Below are positions 51,276 through 60,287 of a DNA stretch of 64,000 nucleotides, piece by piece. The stretch is from Natrinema pellirubrum DSM 15624. Lineage in GTDB: Archaea > Halobacteriota > Halobacteria > Halobacteriales > Natrialbaceae. The notes below the pieces were generated by a model. That model was given only the letters and a program-made list of their open reading frames with translations, ran no database searches and was not told the origin of the DNA. Both the position numbers and the translations under genes were made by a program. Positions within the stretch are counted from its first letter, which is position 1; every line of letters begins with the position of its first letter. Location: positions 1,984,001 through 2,048,000 of the forward strand of contig NC_019962.1 in NCBI RefSeq assembly GCF_000230735.2, written 5' to 3'.

Positions 51276-53060
51276 ATGGGTTGGGCCGTCTCTCCGTACA
51301 GTGTCGTGTTGTCGCTCTCGCTCGTCGTCGCCGTCGGAACCGCGGCCGCGGCGTGGCGGACTCGACCCGAAGCCGGCTCGAGTACGCTCGCCGCGCTCAT
51401 GGCGACCGTCGCCGTCTGGCTCGGCGCACACGTCCTCGAGATCGAATCGGCGACGATAGCCACGAAACTGTGGTGGGCCGACCTCCAGTGGATATGTGCC
51501 GCGGTTATTCCGACGCTATTCGTCGTCTTCGCGCTCCAGTATACGGGCGAGGACCGCTGGCTCACCCGGTCCCGACTGGGGCTGTTGTCGATCGAGCCAC
51601 TCGCCATGATCGGCGCGTTGGCGATCAACGACCGCACGTTCGTGCTGTGGGGGCCGCCGGTCGAGGAACCGATCTCGCTCGGGAGTTGGTGGGCATCGTC
51701 CGCGACGGTCGTGACCTCGGAACCGGGGCTCGGGCTGTTCGTTCACCTGGGGTACGCGACGCTCTGTCTCGCGATCACGTCGGTCCTCGTCTTCCGGCTG
51801 ATCGCACGGACCGAGCGACTCTACCGCTGGCAGGGAGTCGCCGTCTTCGTCGCGATCACGGTCCCCTGGGGGACGGCCGTCCTCTCGGCGGCGTCGCTCG
51901 AGATCGTCGGCACGACGCCGATCGGCTTTACCGTCACCGGCCTCGCGATTACCTTCGGCCTCTATCGATACCGGCTCCTCGAGATCGCCCCCATCGCCCG
52001 CAGCGAGGTCGTGACGAACCTCGAGGACGGCGTGCTGGTCGCCGACGCAGATCGCCGGATCGTCGACAGCAATCCGGTCGCGCGGGAGATATTCGCGGAC
52101 GAGCGAGACGCTCTCGTCGGGGAATCGATCGACGACGTAATTCCGATCGATGGTGACGCGGTGATCGACGGGTCCCGCGACCGAGACGGGGAGGACACCG
52201 CGGCAACCGCGGGAAACGCCGACACGATGCAGTTCTCGCTCGACGGCGGACGGACCTATTACGATCTCTCGATTTCGTCAATCGACGACGGGCGCGGGTA
52301 CTCGGCCGGCTGGACGGTCGTCGTCCACGACGTGACCGAGCGGGTCCATCGCGAACGCGAACTCGAGCGCAAGAACCGAAGACTCGACGAGTTCGCGAGC
52401 GTGGTCAGCCACGACTTGCGGAACCCGTTGACGGTCTCGAAGGGGTATCTCGAGTTACTCGAGGAGGAGTACGACCCGGCGTACGTACGGACCGTCGCCG
52501 AATCCCACGAGCGGATGGAACAGCTGATCGACGACGTGCTGACGCTCGCTCGGCAGGGCCAACGCGGGCTGGATCCCGAGCCGGTCACACTCGCGGCCGT
52601 CGCACACGAGGCGTGGTCGACGGTCGATACCGCGGGGGCGACGCTGTCGGTCGTCGACGAGCGAACGATCGTCGCGGATCGAACCCAGCTCCGGCAGTTA
52701 CTCGAGAACCTGTTCCGAAACGCGATCGACCACGGGGGACGATCGGGGGCCGAAACCGACGGCCGCGACCTGACCGTCACCGTCGGCACGCTCGAGGGCG
52801 GGTTCTTCGTCGCCGACTCGGGGACGGGCTTCGAGGGCGATCCGGAGGAGATTTTCGACTCCGGCTATACGACGAGCGAGCGCGGGACGGGACTCGGGCT
52901 GTCGATCGTGGCGGACATCTGCGAGGGACACGGGTGGTCGGTGACCGCGACCGACGGGGACGGGGGCGCACGGTTCGAGATCACCGGCGTCGAGCGACAC
53001 GAAACGGCGACTGACGACCGGTCCGACGGGATGTCATCCGGGGTCGGAGCGGCCGAGTAA
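51276..53060 (+). CDS. Sensor histidine kinase with N-terminal 7TM domain
   Basis: A 594-residue kinase. The N-terminus holds seven hydrophobic segments (about 1-235), a known haloarchaeal 7TM sensor class. A PAS-like region follows (NLEDGVLVADADRRIVDSNPV, FSLDGGRTYYDLSISSI), then the HisKA motif FASVVSHDLRNPLTVSKGYL with the phosphoacceptor His and the HATPase domain with N-box LENLFRNAIDHGG and G-boxes DSGTGF and GTGLGLSIV. No response regulator adjoins. Start ATG 51276. Confidence 0.92.
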   Translation: MGWAVSPYSVVLSLSLVVAVGTAAAAWRTRPEAGSSTLAALMATVAVWLGAHVLEIESATIATKLWWADLQWICAAVIPTLFVVFALQYTGEDRWLTRSRLGLLSIEPLAMIGALAINDRTFVLWGPPVEEPISLGSWWASSATVVTSEPGLGLFVHLGYATLCLAITSVLVFRLIARTERLYRWQGVAVFVAITVPWGTAVLSAASLEIVGTTPIGFTVTGLAITFGLYRYRLLEIAPIARSEVVTNLEDGVLVADADRRIVDSNPVAREIFADERDALVGESIDDVIPIDGDAVIDGSRDRDGEDTAATAGNADTMQFSLDGGRTYYDLSISSIDDGRGYSAGWTVVVHDVTERVHRERELERKNRRLDEFASVVSHDLRNPLTVSKGYLELLEEEYDPAYVRTVAESHERMEQLIDDVLTLARQGQRGLDPEPVTLAAVAHEAWSTVDTAGATLSVVDERTIVADRTQLRQLLENLFRNAIDHGGRSGAETDGRDLTVTVGTLEGGFFVADSGTGFEGDPEEIFDSGYTTSERGTGLGLSIVADICEGHGWSVTATDGDGGARFEITGVERHETATDDRSDGMSSGVGAAE

Positions 53061-53074
53061 CGACCCCCGCGTAG

Positions 53075-54622
53075 TCAGGAACGCCAGTAGGCCGGCGTCA
53101 GGATCACCAGCACGGAGAGGATCTCGAGCCGGCCGATCCACATCAGGAAGGTCATGTACAGCTTCGCGGCCCCGGAAAACGGCTCGTAGCTGTTCATCGG
53201 ACCGACGACGCCGACGCCCGGCCCGACGTTGCCAAGCGTCGCGATAGTCGCGCTGATCGCCTCGAGTGCCGTCAGCTCGAGGCCGGGCGTTCGGTAGGCG
53301 TCGAGAAAGAGCAGGACCGTCGAGACAGCAAACAGCGTCAGGAAGAGGACGATGAAGACGAAGATGCCGTGGATCGCCTCCTCGTCGATGACGTCGCCCG
53401 TGTCGCCCATTCGGACCGGCCGAACCGCCTGCGGATGGACGGTCGTGAACAGTTCGCGTTCGATGGACTTCCCGACGACGTACCAGCGGATGATCTTGAT
53501 CGAGCCGGCCGCCGACCCCGCTGAACCGCCCAGAAACATCGCGAACAGCAAGATTACCTGCGTCGACTCGCTCCAGGTGTTGAAGTCCATGCTGGCGTAG
53601 CCTGTCGTCGTCACGATCGCCAGCGTCTGAAAGAGCCCGTGGCGCAGCGAGCGCTCGAGGCTGCCCGGGATCGCGGCGACGCCGTCGGGGACCGTCGCGA
53701 GGCCGACCCCGAGAAAGAGTGGGGCCGAGAGGAGGACACCGACGACACCCATCGACAGGAGATAGGACCGGAACTCGGCGTTCCCGGTCAGCCGATCGGG
53801 CTTGCCGCGCCAGACGTGCCAGTAGAGCGCGAAGTTCGTCCCGGCAACGATCATGAACGGCATGACCGCCCACTGGACGATCGGTTCGAAGGCCTCGACG
53901 CTGCGTCCCTCCGGCGAGAAGCCGCCGGTCGGCAGCGTCGTGAGTGCATGCGAGACGGCGTTGTAGAAGGTCATGTTCGGGGCCAGTCCCACGAGGTGGA
54001 GCCCGTAGTAGACGACCACGGCCGCGAGCGTGAACCAGACGTAAATCAGCCAGAGCGCCCGCGCCGTCTGTCTGATCCGCGGGGTCAGCTTCTCGACCTG
54101 AATGCCGGGCGCTTCCTCCCGGATGAGTTGGGTCCCACCGACGGACAGCTCCGAGAGGATCGCGACCATGAGGACGATGATCCCCATCCCGCCGAGCCAC
54201 TGGGTGAGCTGTCGCCAGAGCATGATCGAATGCGAGTGGGTCTCGACGGAAATCTCGCCCATCACCGTCGCCCCGGTCGTCGTGAACCCGGACATCGACT
54301 CGAAGAGGGCGTTGATCGGCTGTGCGATCGTCCCCGTCCCGGCGACGAGATACGGGATCGTCCCGACCAGCGGCAGAACCAGCCACGTCAGCGCCACCAG
54401 TAGGAACGCCTCGCGGTGTTCGAGGTCCGGCTCGGGCTCGAGGCGCTCGAGGCCCGTTCCGACGCCGACCGCGACGACCAGCGCGACCAGAAACGGCAGC
54501 GGGCTCTCCCGGTAGAACAGCGCGACCGCCGTGGGAACCAAAAGCGACAGCGAGAGGAACTTCAAGACGGTACCCAGGAGGCTGCAACTCGAGCGGACGT
54601 CGACGTGAATCCTACCGATCAT
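53075..54622 (-). CDS. TrkH-type potassium transport subunit
   Basis: A 515-residue multi-helix K+ uptake channel of the TrkH/KtrB class. It has four channel-like repeats with filter-adjacent motifs SMSGFTTTGATV, TLPTGGFS, TTTGYASM and TLGNVGPG. The C-terminal ends at TPAYWRS. Membrane helices are dense across the whole length. No TrkA regulator lies within the window, but several haloarchaea place it elsewhere. ATG 54622 is chosen over the frame reaching 54739. Confidence 0.92.
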   Translation of the reverse strand: MIGRIHVDVRSSCSLLGTVLKFLSLSLLVPTAVALFYRESPLPFLVALVVAVGVGTGLERLEPEPDLEHREAFLLVALTWLVLPLVGTIPYLVAGTGTIAQPINALFESMSGFTTTGATVMGEISVETHSHSIMLWRQLTQWLGGMGIIVLMVAILSELSVGGTQLIREEAPGIQVEKLTPRIRQTARALWLIYVWFTLAAVVVYYGLHLVGLAPNMTFYNAVSHALTTLPTGGFSPEGRSVEAFEPIVQWAVMPFMIVAGTNFALYWHVWRGKPDRLTGNAEFRSYLLSMGVVGVLLSAPLFLGVGLATVPDGVAAIPGSLERSLRHGLFQTLAIVTTTGYASMDFNTWSESTQVILLFAMFLGGSAGSAAGSIKIIRWYVVGKSIERELFTTVHPQAVRPVRMGDTGDVIDEEAIHGIFVFIVLFLTLFAVSTVLLFLDAYRTPGLELTALEAISATIATLGNVGPGVGVVGPMNSYEPFSGAAKLYMTFLMWIGRLEILSVLVILTPAYWRS

Positions 54623-54742
54623 AGCTGGTGATGAGGCCGGACGACTGCCGGCCGGCGAACAGTAACTACTACCAGGGAATCGTACGACCGCAATAAAGAC
54701 TGTGCCTCCGATATCGCGGACACAGCGTCGAGAACCCACGGA

Positions 54743-55612
54743 TCAGCCGAAGACCTGCTCGTAGTGATGAGCCATCGCGGCGCGGGCGGTGGCGGAGAAC
54801 GCGGGAACGTAGTCCATGGTGAGGAAGAACGGCGACTCGGTAACCGGCCCGGCGTACTCGTCGATCGGCCCGCGTTCGGTCGCGAACGGGTGATCGCGCG
54901 GCGTGTTCCGGCTCTCCACTGCCGAGTAGCCAGTCGCCATCGGAGTGATACCGTGGCGGACGAACCAGCCCCGGGCATCGGGGTGGTCCTGTGCGCCACA
55001 GCTGTGGGCGCGTCGCGACGGCGAGGGTTCGGATTCGGTCGCCTCGACGGGGTAGTGCGGAAAGTCGGTCCAGCCGACGACCGCGTGGCCACACTCGTGG
55101 GCCGCGAAGTTCCGCAGCAGGTCTCGAGGGGTCCCGACCCCCGCGCCGAAAAGCGCGGCGAGTTCGGCGTTGACGTAGCCGTACGCACCGGGTTCGCGGG
55201 AACGACCGTCACTGCGGCCCGCGTACCCCCGCATTGCCCCGGCGGTCGTCGCGCCGTCGGCGACGACGGCCAGCGTCACCGTTGTCGCCGTTCGATCGCC
55301 TCGCAGGGCGTCGTCGGTCTCCATGGCGTCTAACGTCTTGCCGTGTGCGGGCGCGATCTCGAAGTCGACGACCGCATCCGTCTCGAGGGTTACATCAGCG
55401 GTGCCCGGCGTCGCCTCGGTCCACGTCTCGGCGAACAGGTCGACGCCCTCGCGGACCGCGTCGAGCGCGTCCTCGGCGGGCTCGGCGGAGGTGTGACGAA
55501 CGATCTCGAGGGTCAGATCGCCGTCGCTGCCGGTAGCCGCGCCGACTCCCGATACAGCGGCTGTTCCGGCCACGCTACAGGCACACGCGAGAACGCGACG
55601 GCGGGTTGGCAT
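54743..55612 (-). CDS. Tat-exported protein with HExxH zinc-protease motif
   Basis: A 289-residue exported protein. The N-terminus MPTRRRVLACACSVAGTAAV has a Tat motif. The middle region is Thr/Ala-rich beta; the notable stretch is NFAAHECGHAVVGWTDF, an HExxH zinc-binding motif, with SCGAQDHPDARGWFV downstream perhaps giving a further ligand. It is probably a secreted metallopeptidase, but the family is not one I recognise. Start ATG 55612, with 93 bases before the FAD oxidase gene. Confidence 0.75.
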   Translation of the reverse strand: MPTRRRVLACACSVAGTAAVSGVGAATGSDGDLTLEIVRHTSAEPAEDALDAVREGVDLFAETWTEATPGTADVTLETDAVVDFEIAPAHGKTLDAMETDDALRGDRTATTVTLAVVADGATTAGAMRGYAGRSDGRSREPGAYGYVNAELAALFGAGVGTPRDLLRNFAAHECGHAVVGWTDFPHYPVEATESEPSPSRRAHSCGAQDHPDARGWFVRHGITPMATGYSAVESRNTPRDHPFATERGPIDEYAGPVTESPFFLTMDYVPAFSATARAAMAHHYEQVFG

Positions 55613-55705
55613 GGAACGCTCTAGGGAAGGATGCGAGTGTGATCATATCGTCCTTCCGGCCGAGGGGAAGGATGGGACTGCTACTGACGCCGTTCCCGAC
55701 CGCTG

Positions 55706-57127
55706 TCAGCGGTCCGGTTCCCGAACCCGCTCGCCGTCGGCCGTCTCGGGGAAGACTTTCCCCGGATTGAGCGTATCCGTTGGGTCAAACGCTTGCTTGA
55801 CCGATCGCATGGCCTCAACCGCGCCCGCGCCGTGTTCCGGCTCGAGGTACGCCTGTTTCCCCTCGCCGATGCCGTGTTCGCCCGTGGCCGTCCCGCCGAG
55901 GTCGATGGCGAGTTCGACGATCGCTCGGTAGAGTTCCTCGCCGCGCTCGAGTTGGGCGGGATCGCTCGGATCGGCGAGGACGCTGTAATGGAGGTTGCCG
56001 TCGCCGGCGTGGCCGAAACAGGGGACCAGCAGGTCGTACTCGTCGGCGAGTCGCTTCGTCTCGTGGACGACCTCGGGGTAGGCGCTGATCGGCACCGTCA
56101 CGTCACCCGGGTGGAGCGACTCGAGGTCCGGGTCGTAGCTCCTGACGGCGAAGGCCAGTTCCCGCCGGGCCTCCCAGAGGGCGGCCATCTCATCGTCGTC
56201 GTCGCTCATCTCGAAGCGGGCGACAGTGTGGTCCTCGAAGATCGTTCGGCAGAGGTCGATTTCCGCCTCGATCCCGTGGTTGGCGTGAAACTCCAGGAAG
56301 ACCATCGGCGAATCGGGCAGGCCGGTGTCGAGGTAGTCGTTGGCCATCCGGGCGCTCAGCCCGTCGACGAGTTCGATCTTGGCGACGTCGACCTCGGTCC
56401 GGACCGCGTCGAAGACCGCCTCGGCGGCGTTGTCCAGCGTCTCGAAGATCGCCCGCCCGCCGCGGATCTGTTCGGGCCGGCCGGCCAACTCGAGGGTGGC
56501 CTCGGTGACCACCGCCAGCGTTCCCTCGCTGCCGACCAGCAGGTCGGTCAGGTTGTAGCCGCTCGAGGTCTTGATCGCCCGCGAGCCCGTCTGGACGACG
56601 GTCCCGTCGGCAAGCACGGCCTCGAGCCCGAGGACCCAGTCGGCGATCTCGCCATAGCGGACCGTCCCCATGCCGCTGGCGTCGGTCGCGATCATCCCGC
56701 CGATCGTCGAGATCTCGCCCGAGGAGGGCAGTGGCGGGAAGAAGAGCCCGTCACCGGCGACGTGTTCGTCGACATCCGAGCCGATGATTCCAGGTCCGAC
56801 GTCGATCTGAAAGTCGTCGGGCCGGTAGTCGACCACCGCGTCCATCCGGGTCAGATCGAGGCTGATCCCGCCGTGGGCCGGGACGGCCGCGCCCTCGAGG
56901 CCCGTTCCGGCCGCGTAGGGTGTGACGGGCACGCCGCGGTCGGTCGCCGCCGACAGCACTGCCGAGACGTCCGCGGTCCGCTCGGGCCAGACGACCGCGT
57001 CGGGCATGACCCCGCCCGAGTCCTCGGTCCCCCAGTCCGTCGCGTGTGATTCGCGTCGGCCGTCCGCGAACGACAGCTGGTCGTCCCCGAGGTCGAGATC
57101 CTCGAGGAACGAACAATCGTGTGCCAT
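55706..57127 (-). CDS. FAD-binding oxidoreductase, GlcD/D-lactate dehydrogenase type
   Basis: A 473-residue flavoenzyme oxidising D-lactate, glycolate or a related 2-hydroxyacid. The N-terminal PCMH-type FAD domain has VTPYAAGTGLEGAAVP, DVGPGIIG, PSSGEISTIGGMIATDASG and LLVGSEGTLAVVTEATL. The C-terminal domain shows CFGHAGDGNLHYSV and GTATGEHGIGEGK, both family marks. The electron acceptor is probably a membrane quinone or Fe-S partner, not seen here. Start ATG 57127. Confidence 0.9.
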   Translation of the reverse strand: MAHDCSFLEDLDLGDDQLSFADGRRESHATDWGTEDSGGVMPDAVVWPERTADVSAVLSAATDRGVPVTPYAAGTGLEGAAVPAHGGISLDLTRMDAVVDYRPDDFQIDVGPGIIGSDVDEHVAGDGLFFPPLPSSGEISTIGGMIATDASGMGTVRYGEIADWVLGLEAVLADGTVVQTGSRAIKTSSGYNLTDLLVGSEGTLAVVTEATLELAGRPEQIRGGRAIFETLDNAAEAVFDAVRTEVDVAKIELVDGLSARMANDYLDTGLPDSPMVFLEFHANHGIEAEIDLCRTIFEDHTVARFEMSDDDDEMAALWEARRELAFAVRSYDPDLESLHPGDVTVPISAYPEVVHETKRLADEYDLLVPCFGHAGDGNLHYSVLADPSDPAQLERGEELYRAIVELAIDLGGTATGEHGIGEGKQAYLEPEHGAGAVEAMRSVKQAFDPTDTLNPGKVFPETADGERVREPDR

Positions 57128-57298
57128 GCATGCATGTTAGACACTGACAGTATCAACGTTTCCCACTGGATCGTACGCGGATCGCTCGAGACGGCCTCGT
57201 GACTCGAGTATATATCCCTCGTATCCGACGATATAATAACAATGTCTAACGCATCTGAATTATAATCGTCTTTTACTGAATTCTGCCAGCACAATCGT
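57128..57298. other. Divergent intergenic region with repeated TGTCTAAC motif
   Basis: 171 bases between the FAD oxidase and phoD. The motif TGTCTAAC occurs on the minus strand just before the oxidase start (57135-57145 region, followed by ATGCAT) and on the plus strand at 57244-57251 (followed by GCAT). AT-rich blocks near 57205-57275 probably hold both promoters. The motif may be a shared regulatory site. Confidence 0.4.
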
Positions 57299-58935
57299 AT
57301 GCCAGAGCAAAATGGCACACGGAACGGGACGAATCGGCGCGGCTTTCTCGAGAGCATCGGCACCACCTCGGTCGCTGGCGGCCTCGCGGCGGTTCTCGCC
57401 CAGCGCGATATCGTCCAGCCGGTCGCCGCGGCGTCGGCGACCGATCGGAGCGTCTTCGACATCGACGGGACAGCCGATCCCGACGCGACGTTTCCGCAGT
57501 CGGTCGCCAGCGGCGGACCGACCTCGAGCGGCGCTATTCTCTGGACGCGGATCGCCCCCAGTGCGGTCGTCTCCGAGGAGCCGATCGGTGTCCAGGTCGC
57601 GACCGACGACGACTTTGCGGACCTGGTCTACGAGGGAACGGTCCCCGCCGATCGACTCTCGAGTACACACGATTACACGGTCAAAGTCGATCTCGACGGC
57701 GTTCTCGAGTCGGATCGTCGCTACTACTACCGGTTCGTCTACGACGGCGTCGCGACACGGACCGGTCGCTGTCGGACGCTACCGGCGGCCGGCGCGAGCC
57801 CCGATTCGCTGTCGTTCGCGGTCCTGACGTGTCAGGACTACCAGAACGGGTACTACGGAGCCTACCGCCACCTCGCGGCCGAAGACGTCGACTTCGTCGT
57901 CCACCTCGGCGACTTCATTTACGAGTCCGCCGACGGTGCCTACACCTCGCCGACGACGGATATCAAGGACGGGCGCGACATCGACCTCCCCAGCGGCGCC
58001 GATCTGGCGGAGTCCCTGGCCGACTTCCGGACGCTGTATCGAACCTACAAGGGGAACGAATTCCTCCAAGAGGGACTCGAGCAACACACCGTTATTCACG
58101 GCTGGGACGACCACGAGATCGGGAACAATCGATACTGGGACGAGAAAGCGAACGCACCGGTGTTGCCGGATACGGACGGCGGCGAGCAGCCCGAGCGGGC
58201 GATGGAGATCACGGCCGACGGCATTCAGGCGTGGGTCGAGTACGTTCCCGCCCGCGTCGAGTTCGATCCCAACGAGTCGGCACTGCAGGACCAGCTCCGA
58301 CTGTGGCGGGATCTCCAGTTCGGCGACCTCGTCGATCTGACCGTCACCGACGAACGCCTCTATCGCGACGGGCCACCCTGTGGCGACGCACGGATCACCT
58401 GCACGGATGAGGAAGCGCAGGGACGGACGATGCTCGGCCACGAACAGAAACAGTACTTCACGGACTGGGTCAGCGAGTCCGATGCCGTCTGGTCGGTCTG
58501 GGCCAACGAGGTGCTGACGATGCCCCTGACCATCGGCGACAACTGGTCGCAGATCGAACTGCTCCACGACTCGTGGGACGGCTTCCAGCACGAACGCTGG
58601 GAACTCATGCAACACGTCGCGGACGTCGATCCACGCAACTTCGTCGTCCTGACCGGCGACCTCCACGCGTCGCTTGCCGGCCACGTGAAAGCCGGCTACG
58701 GCGAAATCGAGCCGTTCGAGACGTACGACCGAATCGGTGTCGAGCTGATGACTCCCGCCGTTACGAGCGTCAACGCCGCCGACGTAGTCGATTTCCCGAG
58801 TGACTGGGACGACGACGCGCTCGCGGAGTTGACCAAGGACCAAAACGACCACCTCGAGTACGTCGACTGGCATCAGCACGGCTACGCCGTCGTCGAGTTC
58901 ACCCGCGATCACTGTACGTATACCGTGTACGGCGT
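57299..58935 (+). pseudogene. phoD: PhoD-like alkaline phosphatase/phosphodiesterase, interrupted by insertion sequence
   Basis: Tat-exported PhoD-family phosphoesterase that releases phosphate from organic esters. The signal is TNRRGFLESIGTTSVAGG. A fibronectin-like N-terminal domain precedes the metal-binding core: FAVLTCQDY, DFVVHLGDFIYE, HGWDDHEIGNN, WSVWANEV and VVLTGDLHASLAG, with TYDRIGVELMTPAV. All core motifs are intact, but after TYTVYGV the gene is cut by an insertion sequence at 58936. The frame then reads about 74 foreign residues to 59158. The lost 29 residues lie at 60017-60107, so an almost complete protein may still be made. Confidence 0.9.
58926..58935. repeat. Target-site duplication, left copy
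   Basis: TGTACGGCGT immediately left of the insertion sequence, identical to 60007-60016 at the other end. It is the 10-bp host sequence duplicated on insertion. Confidence 0.8.
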
Positions 58936-60006
58936 CGAGGGTGTCATAGAACTCTTGTCACACCGTGATGATCGTGCTTCCCGGATTATCTCCTCGTTCG
59001 TAGTTGGTGATCGCAATAACGAGACGCAGACACAACGACAGGAACACTTGTGCTCGTGCATGGACGCGGCCTCGGGCGTGGACGTGCCCGAGGCCGCAGT
59101 CCTTGACTGCGTCGTTAGTTCGTTCGACGCCTGTCCGGCGGTTGTACGTCTCATCTAACGTCGATTGCTTCAACTTCACGTCCTTGCTGTGTTCTTTGAT
59201 ACGGTCTTCGACCCTGTACTCTATGTCCAGTGGATCGTCGGTGTTGCGTGCGTTGTACGGGGCGATTGGCACGACTCCTGCGGTCAGCAGGTAGTCGTGC
59301 CAATCGAGTGTGTCATAGGCGCTGTCTCCAAGCATCCAGATCGGAGTGTCGACGGCGAGCGCGTCACGCGTGACGCGCATCGCCGTCTCTTCTGGCGCTT
59401 GTTTGCTCTCGGTGAATTCCGCTGCAATCGGGATCTTTGAACCAGTCGAAACGATCGTGCAGCCGTAGCCGTAGTAGTACTCTTCAGCCGTTGGATCGTA
59501 GCATTTCGACGCGTCTTGATCGGCTGGCATCGTTCTCACGTCTGTCGAATCAATCGAGTAGGTCAAGTCGAGCAGGCCCCGCAAGGCGGCCTGCTCGACG
59601 AGGTGGTCGAAAATCTCGTCGATGACGTGTTCGAGATCGGTGAGGAAACGATCGACCGCGTCTCTCGACGGCGGTCGATCGAAGCCACAGCTGAGCCAGA
59701 CGACTGTGTTGTTCAGTTCTCGCGCAACCGGACGAATGCCGTAGATATCCTTGTAGTAGCAGTGCAGAAACCCACGCATCATCTCGGGTGGTTCGTGGTC
59801 TCGTGTTCGCCCCGTCTCCGCCGGGGCGAACACGTCGAATTCTTCGAGAAACTCGAAGGAGAGATGCTCGAACAGCGCTAGCGTCTCCGTCTCCACGGCA
59901 TTGAAGAACGTCTCTACCGTAGGATTATCTTGCAGGGTCGCTGGGCTCATACCACCTCAGCGTTCACCCTGCTCTCTGGTATGAGAACTGTTCTATGACA
60001 CCCTCG
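58936..60006 (-). mobile_element. Insertion sequence with 17-bp terminal inverted repeats
   Basis: A 1071-bp element. Its ends match as a perfect 17-bp inverted repeat, CGAGGGTGTCATAGAAC, with weaker similarity for about 12 more bases. It is flanked by the direct 10-bp duplication TGTACGGCGT. It carries one intact transposase on the minus strand, opposite to phoD. Removing the element and one duplication restores the phoD frame to a normal stop, so the insertion is recent. Confidence 0.9.
58958..59950 (-). CDS. DDE transposase of the insertion sequence (IS4/IS5 superfamily)
   Basis: A 330-residue transposase, intact from ATG 59950 to its stop. The DDE catalytic residues can be placed as Asp in YSIDSTDVRTM, Asp in WMLGDSAYDT and Glu in RTGVERTNDAVKD. 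A helical N-terminal region (TVETFFNAVETETLALFEHL) and DRPPSRDAVDRFL precede the core. I assign it only to the IS4/IS5 DDE group; the exact ISfinder name cannot be set by eye. Confidence 0.9.
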   Translation of the reverse strand: MSPATLQDNPTVETFFNAVETETLALFEHLSFEFLEEFDVFAPAETGRTRDHEPPEMMRGFLHCYYKDIYGIRPVARELNNTVVWLSCGFDRPPSRDAVDRFLTDLEHVIDEIFDHLVEQAALRGLLDLTYSIDSTDVRTMPADQDASKCYDPTAEEYYYGYGCTIVSTGSKIPIAAEFTESKQAPEETAMRVTRDALAVDTPIWMLGDSAYDTLDWHDYLLTAGVVPIAPYNARNTDDPLDIEYRVEDRIKEHSKDVKLKQSTLDETYNRRTGVERTNDAVKDCGLGHVHARGRVHARAQVFLSLCLRLVIAITNYERGDNPGSTIITV

Positions 60007-60016
60007 TGTACGGCGT
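60007..60016. repeat. Target-site duplication, right copy
   Basis: TGTACGGCGT immediately right of the insertion sequence, identical to 58926-58935. Confidence 0.8.
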
Positions 60017-60107
60017 CGACAAAGATGCGGACCCGCGGGATGCCGAGCGGTCGACCCTCGCCCGATATCGTACCCCGGACGGCGACCCGACCCTCACGGA
60101 ACTGTAG
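60017..60107 (+). pseudogene. phoD: Severed 3' end of phoD
   Basis: This stretch continues the phoD frame once the element and one duplication are removed: after GV come DKDADPRDAERSTLARYR and TPDGDPTLTEL, then TAG at 60105-60107. It has no start codon of its own. It is the clearest evidence that the preceding gene was whole before insertion. Confidence 0.85.
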
Positions 60108-60287
60108 GCACACAGTGGGTGGGTCGCCGCGAGCGGTTCGCCGGAGATGTGACGATCCTCCCATCGCCGGTGATCGGTCGCGCACGTGACTGGACGGAAA
60201 CGCTACAGATTTATGTGAGTCCGTGACGCGGTGTGCGGTGATGGCAGACCGAACCACGACTCGACGGCCGACGCGGAGGGGAGCCCG

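Noticed and set aside
49316-51637. 773-residue minus-strand frame over the ThDP enzyme and kinase
   Set aside because: Long because of GC bias; overlaps two genes with full motif sets.
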